From Bacillus kexueae (GTDB lineage: Bacteria > Bacillota > Bacilli > Bacillales > Aeribacillaceae), in contig NZ_JALAZE010000002.1 in the NCBI RefSeq assembly GCF_022809095.1, positions 372,001 to 436,000 of the forward strand: a stretch of DNA of 64,000 nucleotides, read 5' to 3'. Of the stretch, positions 1 through 7,997 are shown one piece after another (within the stretch, counting starts at the first letter, position 1; each line of letters opens with the position of its first letter). The notes under the pieces are model-generated. The model had not been told where the DNA came from and made no database searches. It saw nothing but the letters and a program-made list of their open reading frames with translations. The position numbers and the translations under genes were made by a program.

Positions 1-347
1 TTATTGCAGGGGGATATAACGGATCGATTGCCGGTGGTGTTCACTGCGTAGACGAAGGATGTTACGTCATTGATAATCATTGTGTTCGAACAATTCATGC
101 TGAAATGAATGCCATTTTACAATGTGCAAAATTTGGAGTCCCTACTGATGGAGCAGAAATTTATGTAACCCATTTTCCGTGTCTACAATGTTGTAAAGCC
201 ATTATACAAGCTGGAATTAAGCGGGTATATTTTGCGAAAAATTATAAAAACCATCCATACGCACAGGAGTTATTTAAACAAGCAAATGTACAGGTAGAGC
301 AAGTAGAGCTTAATAATGCTCTTTTCCAACAACTGATTGAGCAGTAG
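1..347 (+). CDS. comEB: ComE operon protein 2 (dCMP deaminase family), 5' end missing
   Basis: The reading frame is open from base 3 and runs off the left edge, so the N-terminus and start are outside the window. The visible part carries the zinc cytidine/dCMP deaminase signature: HAE (in HAEMNA, bases 96-113), with the proton-shuttle glutamate, followed by a PCLQCC motif giving the two further zinc cysteines. The family converts dCMP to dUMP. ComEB lies between comEA and comEC in Bacillus and is not strictly needed for transformation. The comEC start follows 39 bases after the stop, so the two are probably co-transcribed. Identity rests on the motifs plus the neighbouring comEC. Confidence 0.9.
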   Translation, partial: IAGGYNGSIAGGVHCVDEGCYVIDNHCVRTIHAEMNAILQCAKFGVPTDGAEIYVTHFPCLQCCKAIIQAGIKRVYFAKNYKNHPYAQELFKQANVQVEQVELNNALFQQLIEQ

Positions 348-386
348 TTTCACGAACTTCATACTTTCCGTAAAAGGAGGTCTGGG

Positions 387-2672
387 ATGAAAGGACACTG
401 GTATTTAATTGCTGTCACTGTCTTGTTAGCGTCCACCTCCTCCTACATTGCCTTTCTTCTTTTCTTTTTTATTGCTGCTAAAAAGAAGTCATTTCACTTT
501 GCCTTCTTCTTGGGGTTGTTGTTTTGTTTCATTATGATTCCGAACGTTTTTGTTCCTAGTGAAGTCGAATACTCGCATGAGAATGAAATGGTTCAAAAGA
601 CGATGAAAATCATTTCATCCCCTAAAATTGACGGTAATAAAGCGACGTATGAATTGAAAACAAACCAAAACGAGAGGTATGCAGCTATTCATTACCTTTC
701 CTCAATTCAAGAAAAAGAAAAAGTCTCGACCATAAAAGCGGGACATCGATGTTCGATGAGAGGCACGATTGAATTACCTCTCAATCATACGGTTGAGAAT
801 GCATTCAACTATCGCGATTATTTACAGTCAAAGGGAATAAAAGCGATCTTTTCCGTTGAGGAAGTGAAAGAGTGTACGTATACCCCGAACTTGTTAAATC
901 GATTGGAAAATGCTCGTGCTTCTTTTAAACAGGTGATGGAAGAACACTTTTCAGATGAAACGGTCGGCTTTGTGTTAGCATTAACCATTGGTGATCGAAC
1001 ATTGATTGAGGAAGAGGTAAAGCGAGCGTATCAACAATTAGGGATTATTCATTTACTGGCTATATCTGGCCTGCACGTTGGGATTATTCTTTCTTTTTTC
1101 TACTTTGTTTTTTTGCGGATAGGTTTTACGAAGGAACAAGTATGGCTTCTTTTATTCCTTTGCTTGCCTCTATATTGCATATTCGCTGGTGCAGCTCCGT
1201 CTGTCGTTCGATCTTGCCTTATGGCAGGGGTATTTTTGATTGCAAAATGGAGAAAGATTGAGGTTAGTCCACTAGATTGTCTTTCCATTAGTTTAATCTT
1301 AATCATCCTCTTTGACCGAGAACAAGTTCAACAGATCGGTTTTCAGCTATCCTATATTGTAACGACTGCTCTCATATTATCCCACTCCATTCTTTTGAGG
1401 TGCAAATCATACATCCGGATGTTAATGATGGTAACACTGATTGCTCAACTAAGTTCACTTCCCATTCTTTTATATTATTTTTATGAGTTTTCTTGGCTAA
1501 GTTTGGTTGTAAATTTATTTTTTGTTCCCCTATATGTTTATGTCATTCTTCCTCTAACGCTTTTTACAACGGTCTTGATTTTCATTCATCTCCCTTTTTA
1601 TGATTTCTTTAGTCAGTTTTTAGACTTCATATTCTCTATGTCATCTTCCTTTGTCTCCCGTGTAAGCAGCTGGGATTGGCATACGATAACGATAGGTGCC
1701 ATATCACTTGTAGAACTTTGCTTACTATACGGAATCTTTATTCATGTAATGGTCTACCTTGAGAAAGAAGAAAAAAAGATAGTTACTCTTTTCGTCACAC
1801 GAATTCTATTTTGTGTTCTATGTCTTTTTGCCTTCCGTTTGTTTCATCCTGGGGAAGTTACCGTATTAGATGTGGGACAAGGCGATGCCATCTTTATACA
1901 AGAAGAGAGACGTGGCAATGCCTATCTCATCGATACGGGAGGGCTGTTAGAATTTCAATCAGAAGAAACATGGCAACAAAGAACGAACAAATTTGAATTA
2001 GGGGAAGATTTACTTCTTCCGTTTCTTAAGTCAAAAGGTGTTGGGAAGCTAAAGGCATTATTTTTAACCCACGGGGATGCCGATCATATCGGTGAAGCTG
2101 TGACCGTATTAAAGCGAGTAGACGTTGAGTACTTAATCATTTCACCGTATTTCGGGGTAGGTTTTGAGGAAGAGGAAGTTTTACGAGTAGCTAAAGAAAG
2201 GGGCACGAAAATTGTCATAGTAAAGGGAGGTGATTCATTATCATTTTCCACCTCATTTAAAGTTCTATCACCGGTACAAAAAATGGAATCCAGTAATGAT
2301 AATTCCCTCGTTCTTCAAGCTGATATTGGAGGATTGTCGTGGTTATTTGTGGGAGACTTAGAGCAAAAAGGAGAAGAGATTCTTATGGGGAAATATCCTA
2401 ACTTACAGGTAGATGTTTTGAAAGTTGGACACCATGGAAGTAAAACTTCTACTTCAAAACCTTTCCTTCAAATGATAAATCCAAATATGGCGATTATTTC
2501 ATCAGGAAGAAAGAATCGATTTGGACACCCTCATAAAGAAGTGATTGACAGGTTAGACAATGAAGAAATTCAAATTCTCAGGACGGATACGATGGGGGCA
2601 ATAAAATACCAATTTCGTGGAAGTACAGGAACGTTTTATACATTTCCTCCATACGATGAAGTAAACCAATAA
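387..2672 (+). CDS. comEC: Competence protein ComEC, DNA uptake channel
   Basis: Polytopic membrane protein of 761 residues that forms the channel through which single-stranded DNA enters the cytoplasm during transformation. Hydrophobic helices begin at the N-terminus. A soluble extracytoplasmic segment (about residues 60-170) follows, then the Competence domain with its ISGLHVG motif near residue 226 and many membrane segments up to about residue 480. The C-terminal third is a metallo-beta-lactamase-like domain: LDVGQGD near 493, THGDADH near 561, GD near 655 and GHHGSK near 681. This domain is thought to degrade the non-transforming strand. A good Shine-Dalgarno (aaaggagg) precedes the ATG. 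The length is close to the B. subtilis protein and the frame is intact. Confidence 0.96.
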   Translation: MKGHWYLIAVTVLLASTSSYIAFLLFFFIAAKKKSFHFAFFLGLLFCFIMIPNVFVPSEVEYSHENEMVQKTMKIISSPKIDGNKATYELKTNQNERYAAIHYLSSIQEKEKVSTIKAGHRCSMRGTIELPLNHTVENAFNYRDYLQSKGIKAIFSVEEVKECTYTPNLLNRLENARASFKQVMEEHFSDETVGFVLALTIGDRTLIEEEVKRAYQQLGIIHLLAISGLHVGIILSFFYFVFLRIGFTKEQVWLLLFLCLPLYCIFAGAAPSVVRSCLMAGVFLIAKWRKIEVSPLDCLSISLILIILFDREQVQQIGFQLSYIVTTALILSHSILLRCKSYIRMLMMVTLIAQLSSLPILLYYFYEFSWLSLVVNLFFVPLYVYVILPLTLFTTVLIFIHLPFYDFFSQFLDFIFSMSSSFVSRVSSWDWHTITIGAISLVELCLLYGIFIHVMVYLEKEEKKIVTLFVTRILFCVLCLFAFRLFHPGEVTVLDVGQGDAIFIQEERRGNAYLIDTGGLLEFQSEETWQQRTNKFELGEDLLLPFLKSKGVGKLKALFLTHGDADHIGEAVTVLKRVDVEYLIISPYFGVGFEEEEVLRVAKERGTKIVIVKGGDSLSFSTSFKVLSPVQKMESSNDNSLVLQADIGGLSWLFVGDLEQKGEEILMGKYPNLQVDVLKVGHHGSKTSTSKPFLQMINPNMAIISSGRKNRFGHPHKEVIDRLDNEEIQILRTDTMGAIKYQFRGSTGTFYTFPPYDEVNQ

Positions 2673-2713
2673 ATCATGAAGCGTTTTCATAATTGTGTGC
2701 TTAAACCTAATAA

Positions 2714-2735
2714 GGAGACTGCGAGCGCAGCCTCC
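2714..2735. terminator. Hairpin between convergent comEC and yqzM
   Basis: GGAG-A-CTGC, loop GAGC, GCAG-C-CTCC forms an 8-bp stem with one mismatch between the two convergent genes. The U-tract is poor on both strands, so termination is inferred mostly from position. Confidence 0.4.
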
Positions 2736-2739
2736 ATGA

Positions 2740-2874
2740 TTAGGCACCAAAAAATTGAACTAGTGTAGCGATGATGAATAAAGTAGCGAAAAAGCCAAAA
2801 GAAACAATGAATCCTACTGCAGAATCTACAGCATCATTACGTTTACTTTGTACATTTTTCTCAAATTGGTTCAC
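2740..2874 (-). CDS. yqzM: YqzM family small membrane protein (44 aa)
   Basis: Short reverse-strand gene recognised by translation: GTG start at 2872-2874, then NQFEKNVQSKRNDAVDSAVG and a hydrophobic helix ending in FFGA. It matches what I recall of the 44-residue YqzM family, which lies at this position between comEC and holA in Bacillus. A strong AGGAGGGG Shine-Dalgarno lies 5 bases upstream (2880-2887 on the plus strand). The N-terminal half is charged and the C-terminal 25 residues form one membrane span. The function is unknown. It is convergent with comEC. Confidence 0.88.
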   Translation of the reverse strand: MNQFEKNVQSKRNDAVDSAVGFIVSFGFFATLFIIATLVQFFGA

Positions 2875-2887
2875 AGTTACCCCTCCT

Positions 2888-3195
2888 ATTTCATCATTAG
2901 TATAAGGGATTTATTCAAAAAAATCTATACAAGTTTCAACAACCATAGTTGTTAACGATTAACAACTATATTCCGGTCTATTAAGGAAATTCTATGAGTA
3001 AGCAATCATTTTTTTTGTAAGCAACCCGGGACTTACGGAAAAAATGTTTAATATAGATGACGGGATTGGTCTATCGCCAGTCCCTTCCTCATTTGCACAT
3101 ATATCATTCGTCCTTTTAGCATTCCCTTGCTTGTCAAAAATATGAATTACCTTTACGATAATAACAGCATGAAATGACAGCGGGAGACGATTTGA
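2888..3195. other. Intergenic region between yqzM and holA
   Basis: About 300 bases without a supported gene. Besides the perfect inverted repeat at 2945-2969 there is a second hairpin at 3062-3084 (GGGATTGG, 7-base loop, CCAGTCCC, one G-U pair). Its position before holA fits a leader or terminator-like element, but the U-tract is weak. A reverse reading frame of 82 codons at 2992-3240 has no family resemblance and overlaps the holA start. Confidence 0.5.
2945..2969. promoter_or_regulatory. Perfect 11-bp inverted repeat upstream of yqzM/holA
   Basis: Arms ATAGTTGTTAA and TTAACAACTAT are separated by CGA. It lies in the divergent region between yqzM (reverse) and holA (forward), 71 bases upstream of the yqzM start. 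A further CAACAAC at 2937-2943 could pair with the left arm instead, giving two exclusive foldings. No protein is known to me for this site; an operator or a cruciform is possible. Confidence 0.4.
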
Positions 3196-4221
3196 ATGAT
3201 TATAAATACATGGGATGCCATTAAAAAGAAAAAGTTTCATTCGGTATATTTATTTATCGGAAATGATTCTTTTTTAATTTCTGAAACGATGCGACTTATA
3301 GAAGAAAATGCAGTTATGGAAGAAGAGAAAGACTTTAACTATTCTGTTCACGATATGGAAGAAGTGGAGATAGATGTAGCAATCGAAGATGCAGAAACGC
3401 TTCCTTTTATGGGGGAAAAACGAGTGGTTATGTTGAAAAACCCTTATTTTTTCTCATCCGAAAAACGTAAAGATAAGCTTGAGCATAACTTGAAACGCCT
3501 TGAACAATATTTACAGCAACCTGCTCCATATACCATTTTGGCTATATTCGCACCGTATGAAAAGCTTGATGAGCGTAAGAAGATTACTAAGGTGTTAAAA
3601 AAGCATGCTGAAGTCGTTGATTTGAATGAATTCTCTGAGAAAGAGACAGTATCTTGGATACAAAGTGTGGTAGAAGAAGAGCATGTAGTGATAAAAGATG
3701 AGGCAATAGAGCGTTTAATGATGTTGACTGGAAGCAACTTAATGCTCATGCAGAACGAGCTCAAGAAATTATGTACATATGTCGGAGCGGGTGGCGTGAT
3801 CACAGAAGAACTTGTTCGACAATTAGTAGCTCGTACACTTGAGCAAAATATATTTGAATTAATGGACCTCGTGATGCAAAAAAAACGACATGATGCTATG
3901 CAGTTACTTTATGACTTATTAAAAACAAATGAAGAGCCGATAAAAATATTAAGTCTACTCACTTCCCAATTTAGGCTATTGTTACAAGTAAAGCAGCTAG
4001 TACAAACAGGATATAGTCAACCTCAAATTGCGAGTACATTAAAGGTGCACCCTTTTCGTGTAAAATTAGCAAACCAAAAGGCGAGGAATTTCCGAGAGGA
4101 AGAGCTTGCCTCGATTTTAAAACAACTTGCTGATAGCGATTATGCGATGAAGACAGGTAAGATGGAGAAAGAGCTTGTGCTGGAATTGTTTTTAATGAAG
4201 TTGTTTTCTTCTAACACGTAA
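3196..4221 (+). CDS. holA: DNA polymerase III subunit delta
   Basis: Protein of 341 residues resembling HolA/YqeN, the clamp-loader delta subunit that opens the beta sliding clamp and helps load it onto primed DNA. The N-terminal AAA+-like fold includes VYLFIGNDSFLI near residue 16 (a degenerate, non-ATP-binding P-loop region, as usual for delta) and PFMGEKRVVML near residue 70. The C-terminal helical collar (residues 210-340) contains the segment with NIFELMDLVMQKK. The start is preceded by a modest gggag. It is convergent with rpsT, as in B. subtilis. Confidence 0.95.
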   Translation: MIINTWDAIKKKKFHSVYLFIGNDSFLISETMRLIEENAVMEEEKDFNYSVHDMEEVEIDVAIEDAETLPFMGEKRVVMLKNPYFFSSEKRKDKLEHNLKRLEQYLQQPAPYTILAIFAPYEKLDERKKITKVLKKHAEVVDLNEFSEKETVSWIQSVVEEEHVVIKDEAIERLMMLTGSNLMLMQNELKKLCTYVGAGGVITEELVRQLVARTLEQNIFELMDLVMQKKRHDAMQLLYDLLKTNEEPIKILSLLTSQFRLLLQVKQLVQTGYSQPQIASTLKVHPFRVKLANQKARNFREEELASILKQLADSDYAMKTGKMEKELVLELFLMKLFSSNT

Positions 4222-4233
4222 TATGGTAAGAAC

Positions 4234-4267
4234 AAAAAAACGATCCTCTTTTCGGAGGATCGTTTTT
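4234..4267. terminator. Bidirectional terminator of holA and rpsT
   Basis: CGATCCTC / GAGGATCG stem flanked by A7 on one side and T5 on the other, lying exactly between two convergent genes, so it can act in both directions. Confidence 0.9.
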
Positions 4268-4268
4268 A

Positions 4269-4535
4269 TTATGCAGATAAGCTGTTAAGCTTTTTCGCTA
4301 AACGAGATTTGAAGCGAGCTGCCGCGTTTTTGTGAATGATTCCACGTTGAGCAGCTTTGTCGATTTTTTTAGATGCATCAGCAAAAGCAGCTTTTGCGTT
4401 TTCCACATCTTTATTTACAGCTAATGCTTCAAACTTTTTAATTGCTGTACGCATAGCAGATTTGATTGTTGCGTTATGAGCACGACGAGCATCGTTTGTT
4501 TTCACGCGCTTGATAGCAGATTTAATGTTTGGCAT
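4269..4535 (-). CDS. rpsT: 30S ribosomal protein S20
   Basis: Small basic protein of 88 residues that binds 16S rRNA early in 30S assembly. It begins [18 protein letters not shown] and ends in alternating Lys/Ala helices, typical for S20. I chose the ATG at 4533-4535 because AGGAGG lies 8 bases upstream. A GTG three codons earlier would fall inside that Shine-Dalgarno. The length equals B. subtilis S20. It is a monocistronic reverse-strand gene with its own promoter and a leader hairpin. Confidence 0.97.
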   Translation of the reverse strand: MPNIKSAIKRVKTNDARRAHNATIKSAMRTAIKKFEALAVNKDVENAKAAFADASKKIDKAAQRGIIHKNAAARFKSRLAKKLNSLSA

Positions 4536-4556
4536 TCCTTTCACCTCCTATATAAA

Positions 4557-4580
4557 AATCGAGTTTCTATCTTCTCGATT
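4557..4580 (-). promoter_or_regulatory. Hairpin with U-tract in the rpsT leader (possible attenuator)
   Basis: In the reverse-strand RNA, AAUCGAG and CUCGAUU form a 7-bp stem with a 10-base loop, followed at once by UUUAU and then the rpsT Shine-Dalgarno. It lies between the predicted transcription start (about 4600) and the start codon. The stem is AT-rich, so its strength is uncertain. Confidence 0.45.
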
Positions 4581-4607
4581 ATTCCTAAACAATAGAGAAC
4601 AAATGAT

Positions 4608-4636
4608 ATTCTATCAAACGGACTTATCTTTTGCAA
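4608..4636 (-). promoter_or_regulatory. SigA-type promoter for rpsT
   Basis: On the reverse strand, TTGCAA (plus-strand 4631-4636) and TAGAAT (4608-4613) are spaced by 17 bases. This gives a leader of roughly 65 bases before the rpsT ATG. Confidence 0.65.
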
Positions 4637-4750
4637 TACTGTAAAGGAATTTATCTTACAAAGTTATTCTTTGCATGATTTACTCGAACAAGGAAAAAAT
4701 AACAGCGATTATCTTTAAAAATGGATGCGGGTAATGAAAGGGGAATTGCA

Positions 4751-5851
4751 ATGGCTGATGAACTCGATTTGAGCAAATATTCAGTTCGGACGGATTTAGC
4801 GATAGAAGCTCGGCAAATGGCGGTGGAACAAAATGAACAATCTTCGATTAATGGCGTCATTTACACCGAAGAGGAAATAGACGGGATCAAAATATCGAAG
4901 GTTGAAATAACAGAACAAGGAGCTGCGTCTTTAGGTAAGAAAAAAGGCAAATATATTACGCTTCAAGTTCAAGGAATTCGTCAAAAAGATTCAGAGTTAC
5001 AAGACAAAGTATCTGAAACGTTTGCAACGCAATTTAGTGCTTTTTTGGATGAGCTAAAGATACCTAAAGATGCAAGTTGCTTAGTTGTAGGACTTGGTAA
5101 TTGGAATGTAACGCCTGATGCATTGGGACCGATAGCGTGTGAAAATTTATTAATTACAAGGCATTTATTTCAATTACAGCCGGAGCATGTAGAAGAAGGT
5201 TATCGGCCGGTTAGTGCTCTTGCTCCAGGGGTGATGGGGTTAACAGGGATTGAAACGAGCGACATTATTTTAGGGGTTATTGAGCAATCAAAGCCTGATT
5301 TTGTAATCGCGATTGATGCATTGGCTGCTCGCTCGATTGAACGTGTGAATACGACAATTCAAATATCAGATAGTGGAATCCATCCAGGCTCTGGAGTTGG
5401 TAACAAGCGGAAGGAACTAAGTCAAGAAACTCTCGGAATTCCAGTCATAGCGATTGGCATTCCAACGGTTGTTGATGCGGTATCCATTACAAGTGATACG
5501 ATTGATTTTATTTTGAAGCATTTCGGTAGAGAGTTGCGCCAGGGAGATCGACCGTCTCGGGCATTGGCACCAGCTGGTATGAGCTTTGGGGAGCGAAAAG
5601 TATTGACAGAAGAAGACTTGCCGAATGAAGAAGATCGAGCAAAGTTTTTAGGAATCATAGGAGGGCTAGAAGAAGAAGAAAAAAGAAGGCTGATTTATGA
5701 AGTGTTATCTCCTCTAGGGCACAACTTAATGGTAACTCCAAAAGAGGTAGACGTATTTATCGAAGATATGGCTAATGTATTAGCAAACGGGCTTAATATG
5801 GCATTACATCAGCATGTCGATGATGAAAATGTTAGTGCCTATACCCATTAA
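4751..5851 (+). CDS. gpr: Germination protease GPR
   Basis: Aspartate-type endopeptidase (family A25) of 366 residues that degrades small acid-soluble spore proteins during germination. It is made in the forespore as a zymogen. The N-terminus [20 protein letters not shown] matches the propeptide and autoprocessing region of Bacillus GPR, where about 15 residues are removed around RTDLA. This and the Shine-Dalgarno aaagggg before it favour the ATG at 4751 over the in-frame ATG at 4721, which has none. Core segments [16 protein letters not shown] (about 113-128) and [10 protein letters not shown] (about 186-195) are present. spoIIP follows, and I found no convincing sigma-G promoter by eye. Confidence 0.95.
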   Translation: MADELDLSKYSVRTDLAIEARQMAVEQNEQSSINGVIYTEEEIDGIKISKVEITEQGAASLGKKKGKYITLQVQGIRQKDSELQDKVSETFATQFSAFLDELKIPKDASCLVVGLGNWNVTPDALGPIACENLLITRHLFQLQPEHVEEGYRPVSALAPGVMGLTGIETSDIILGVIEQSKPDFVIAIDALAARSIERVNTTIQISDSGIHPGSGVGNKRKELSQETLGIPVIAIGIPTVVDAVSITSDTIDFILKHFGRELRQGDRPSRALAPAGMSFGERKVLTEEDLPNEEDRAKFLGIIGGLEEEEKRRLIYEVLSPLGHNLMVTPKEVDVFIEDMANVLANGLNMALHQHVDDENVSAYTH

Positions 5852-5893
5852 TTTTAAAGGGAATTCACTTACTTTTTTGAATTCATTGTTCTA

Positions 5894-5948
5894 CTCCTTC
5901 AAGCGATGTCATACATTGACTGTAGACAAGCCTTGAAGGAGGATTTTT
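5894..5948 (+). promoter_or_regulatory. RBS-sequestering terminator-like hairpin with sigma-E-like -10 in its loop, before spoIIP
   Basis: Perfect 10-bp arms CTCCTTCAAG (5894-5903) and CTTGAAGGAG (5932-5941) enclose a 28-base loop. The right arm contains the spoIIP Shine-Dalgarno (AAGGAGG) and is followed by GATTTTT just before the ATG at 5950. The loop contains CATACATT (5910-5917), an exact match to the sigma-E -10 pattern CATACANT, though I see no good -35. Read-through RNA from gpr would fold. RNA begun near 5924 would lack the left arm. Confidence 0.6.
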
Positions 5949-5949
5949 C

Positions 5950-7122
5950 ATGAAGCGGCAAGGAGTCGTCGTCACAATTAACGGGACAAGCTTAATTAAA
6001 TACAGCTTTCTATTGTTTGTTGGTCTCATCGTCGTTTTTATTTTGACAGGAATGCTCACTTCACTAAAGCCTGAATATCGTCCTTCTTCAGATTCTATAC
6101 ATGAGTTCTCTAGTGGTTTGAATGGAGAGACGTTTCTGAAGTTGTTAAGTATGGAGAATCATTATTTTCAACAAGTGCTTCCGAGCGATTCAACAGATTG
6201 GAAGCTTTCCCCTATTTTTTTTCAATTAGCGACAAGTGTTAATCCGGACGATCCGAGAAGTTTACTAGGTCGAGAACTTCCGGGATTTTCAATCTTTGAT
6301 AGTAAGATTGTTGTTGCAGGAGAAGGTACGGACTATACGAATATGCCGATTGAGTCTGCTCCGCCTACAGAAGTGTTATTAGAAGAAAGAGAAGCATCAA
6401 TTGAAAACTTACAAGCTTCTGAGGATACGAAAAAGGCCCCGCCACCAGAAATGACAACTGGAAATCGGAAGGTCGTGTATATTTACAATACGCATAACAC
6501 AGAATCATACTTTCCTTTCTTAAAAGTGGAGGATAAAAGTGATCCAGATACGGCGTTTCACTCAACTGCTAATGTCACACTCGTTTCTAATAAATTGAAA
6601 GATGAATTAGAGGAGCGTGGGATTGGTGCACAAGTAGAGAAAGAGAATTTCCAATCGATTTTAAAAGAAAAGGCTTGGGATTACGGCCGATCCTACAGTG
6701 TTTCTAGACCGGTTATTCAAGATGCGATTGGGCAAAATCGTGAAATACAATATTTAATTGATATTCATCGTGACGGTTTAAGATATGAAGACACAACTGT
6801 TACGATTAACGGCAAAAGTTATGCGAAAATTATGTTTGTTGTAGGTGGTAATAATCCGAATGTAGACAAAAATACGGAACTTGCTAAGGAGCTTCATGAA
6901 CTGTTTCAACAAAAATACCCAGGGTTAAGCCGTGGTGTTATCGCTAAGAAAGGTGAAGGTGTGAACGGGGTTTATAATCAAGACCTTTCTGAAAATGCGA
7001 TGCTTATAGAATTTGGTGGTGTGGACAATAATATGGAAGAGCTTAGTCGAACCGCTGAAGCTGTAGCTGAAGTGTTTTCGGAATATTATTGGCAAGCTGA
7101 AAAAGTAAACAGTAGCCAATAA
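5950..7122 (+). CDS. spoIIP: Stage II sporulation protein P, peptidoglycan amidase/endopeptidase
   Basis: Protein of 390 residues in the DMP engulfment machine (SpoIID, SpoIIM, SpoIIP), which degrades septal peptidoglycan so that the mother cell membrane can migrate around the forespore. A membrane anchor spans about residues 15-37. The catalytic domain from about residue 170 contains IYNTHNTESYFP near 177 (zinc histidine and glutamate region), DIHRDG near 271 and MLIEFGG near 349. The region between is a variable linker. It follows gpr by 98 bases, as in B. subtilis, and its Shine-Dalgarno lies inside the hairpin described separately, suggesting that translation depends on which promoter is used. 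Confidence 0.95.
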   Translation: MKRQGVVVTINGTSLIKYSFLLFVGLIVVFILTGMLTSLKPEYRPSSDSIHEFSSGLNGETFLKLLSMENHYFQQVLPSDSTDWKLSPIFFQLATSVNPDDPRSLLGRELPGFSIFDSKIVVAGEGTDYTNMPIESAPPTEVLLEEREASIENLQASEDTKKAPPPEMTTGNRKVVYIYNTHNTESYFPFLKVEDKSDPDTAFHSTANVTLVSNKLKDELEERGIGAQVEKENFQSILKEKAWDYGRSYSVSRPVIQDAIGQNREIQYLIDIHRDGLRYEDTTVTINGKSYAKIMFVVGGNNPNVDKNTELAKELHELFQQKYPGLSRGVIAKKGEGVNGVYNQDLSENAMLIEFGGVDNNMEELSRTAEAVAEVFSEYYWQAEKVNSSQ

Positions 7123-7157
7123 TAGATTGGTTGAACCGAGAAGGGAGGGAGTTGTAA

Positions 7158-7508
7158 GTGGCAAAATTCATGCTGAAAAGCTTTCTAGTTTGTGCAGTCA
7201 TGTTTTTAGGCGTCATCATCGGGATGCAGCAGGCGAATGATGGCCTTAGAGAAATGAGGGGTTATGATACGTCAGAAACGTTAGGAGCGTTCCAAATTGA
7301 AGAGGTTAATGAAGGAGAGTTAGAGGCATCCATCCTTGGAAATACGGTGACCAGTCATGATTTGCATGAAAAACAAGAACAGCTTGAAGATATGAAGGCC
7401 TTTAACTTCTTCTCAGAATTGGGAAAATGGTTTTCAAATATGATTTCCACTTTGGTCAATTCGATTATTGACTTCATCTCCCTACATGTAGAAAAGTGGA
7501 TTCAATAG
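7158..7508 (+). CDS. yqxA: YqxA family protein (DUF3679)
   Basis: Protein of 116 residues with a GTG start preceded by a strong gggaggg. An N-terminal hydrophobic helix (about residues 5-22) suggests a membrane anchor with the remainder outside. The middle is acidic, and the C-terminal 30 residues are amphipathic. The position directly after spoIIP (35 bases after its stop) and before lepA, and the similar size, identify it as the YqxA family. The function is unknown; linkage to gpr-spoIIP suggests a sporulation or spore role, which is inference only. Confidence 0.8.
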   Translation: MAKFMLKSFLVCAVMFLGVIIGMQQANDGLREMRGYDTSETLGAFQIEEVNEGELEASILGNTVTSHDLHEKQEQLEDMKAFNFFSELGKWFSNMISTLVNSIIDFISLHVEKWIQ

Positions 7509-7536
7509 GGCTGTCCAAAAAAGACAGCCCCTTTCT
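7508..7536 (+). terminator. Terminator after yqxA
   Basis: GGGCTGTC, loop CAAAAAA, GACAGCCC, then CTTTCTT. Closes the gpr-spoIIP-yqxA unit. A dispersed repeat begins 5 bases later. Confidence 0.88.
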
Positions 7537-7540
7537 TCGT

Positions 7541-7716
7541 TGTTACAGAAAGTTTAAGTTCAATAAAGTGTTAAAGTATTCTCTTTACAGTTTTTTTGGT
7601 GTCTAGCTTCAAGCGTCATCAGCTCGGGTCGCTTGGACCCTGCTGTGGCGACGGAAGCCTCCTCGCAGATCCTCCAGTGCCCTTCGCCTAAGGACTTGCG
7701 CTTTGCGTTTTTCTTA
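7541..7716. repeat. Dispersed intergenic repeat, copy 1
   Basis: About 176 bp closely matching bases 62374-62550. Both begin TGTTACAGAAAGTTTAAGTT, pass through GTGTCTAGCT and CTGTGGCGACGGAAGCCTCC, and end in AAGGACTTGCGCTTTGCG plus TTTTCTTA. They differ at scattered positions and one T-run length. No reading frame is shared. The GC-rich middle has paired segments suggesting a folded RNA or DNA element. Each copy lies just behind an intrinsic terminator. Confidence 0.9.
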
Positions 7717-7926
7717 TAAATGAAATTCGGTTGATTTGACGCTCCGTCCCCTTTCATTCAAAACCAATTGGAGAAATGCTGGTACTTTTCGCCCCTCATT
7801 CCATTTCGTCGTAAAACAAATCAATGATGTTAACCTCGATCAATTCGATCAATGGATGTAGACAGGAAAAATTGAAGCGCTTTACAACAGGCATCGAACA
7901 CACAAATGACAGTATTACATTTAAGA
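7717..7926. other. Non-coding remnant before lepA
   Basis: No intact gene. One frame (about 7789-7850) could encode a short stretch ending QFDQWM before a stop, and a little more frame-like sequence follows. This looks like the decayed tail of an unidentified gene, but I could not recognise a family. Confidence 0.35.
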
Positions 7927-7955
7927 TTGAATCTTGAAAGGGCAATTGATATAAT
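7927..7955 (+). promoter_or_regulatory. SigA-type promoter for lepA
   Basis: TTGAAT (7927-7932), 17-base spacer, perfect TATAAT (7950-7955), 42 bases before the lepA ATG. Confidence 0.75.
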
Positions 7956-7997
7956 CAATGCTAGTGTAGTTGGCTAGTAGTAGGAGTGATTATATAA

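Noticed and set aside
2992-3240. Reverse frame of 82 codons between yqzM and holA
   Set aside because: Overlaps the holA start, no family features and no clear Shine-Dalgarno.
4648-4680. Possible sigma-G promoter for gpr (CATGATT with upstream AT-rich -35)
   Set aside because: The -10 misses the last conserved base and no acceptable -35 is found at 17-18 bases, so not listed as a feature.
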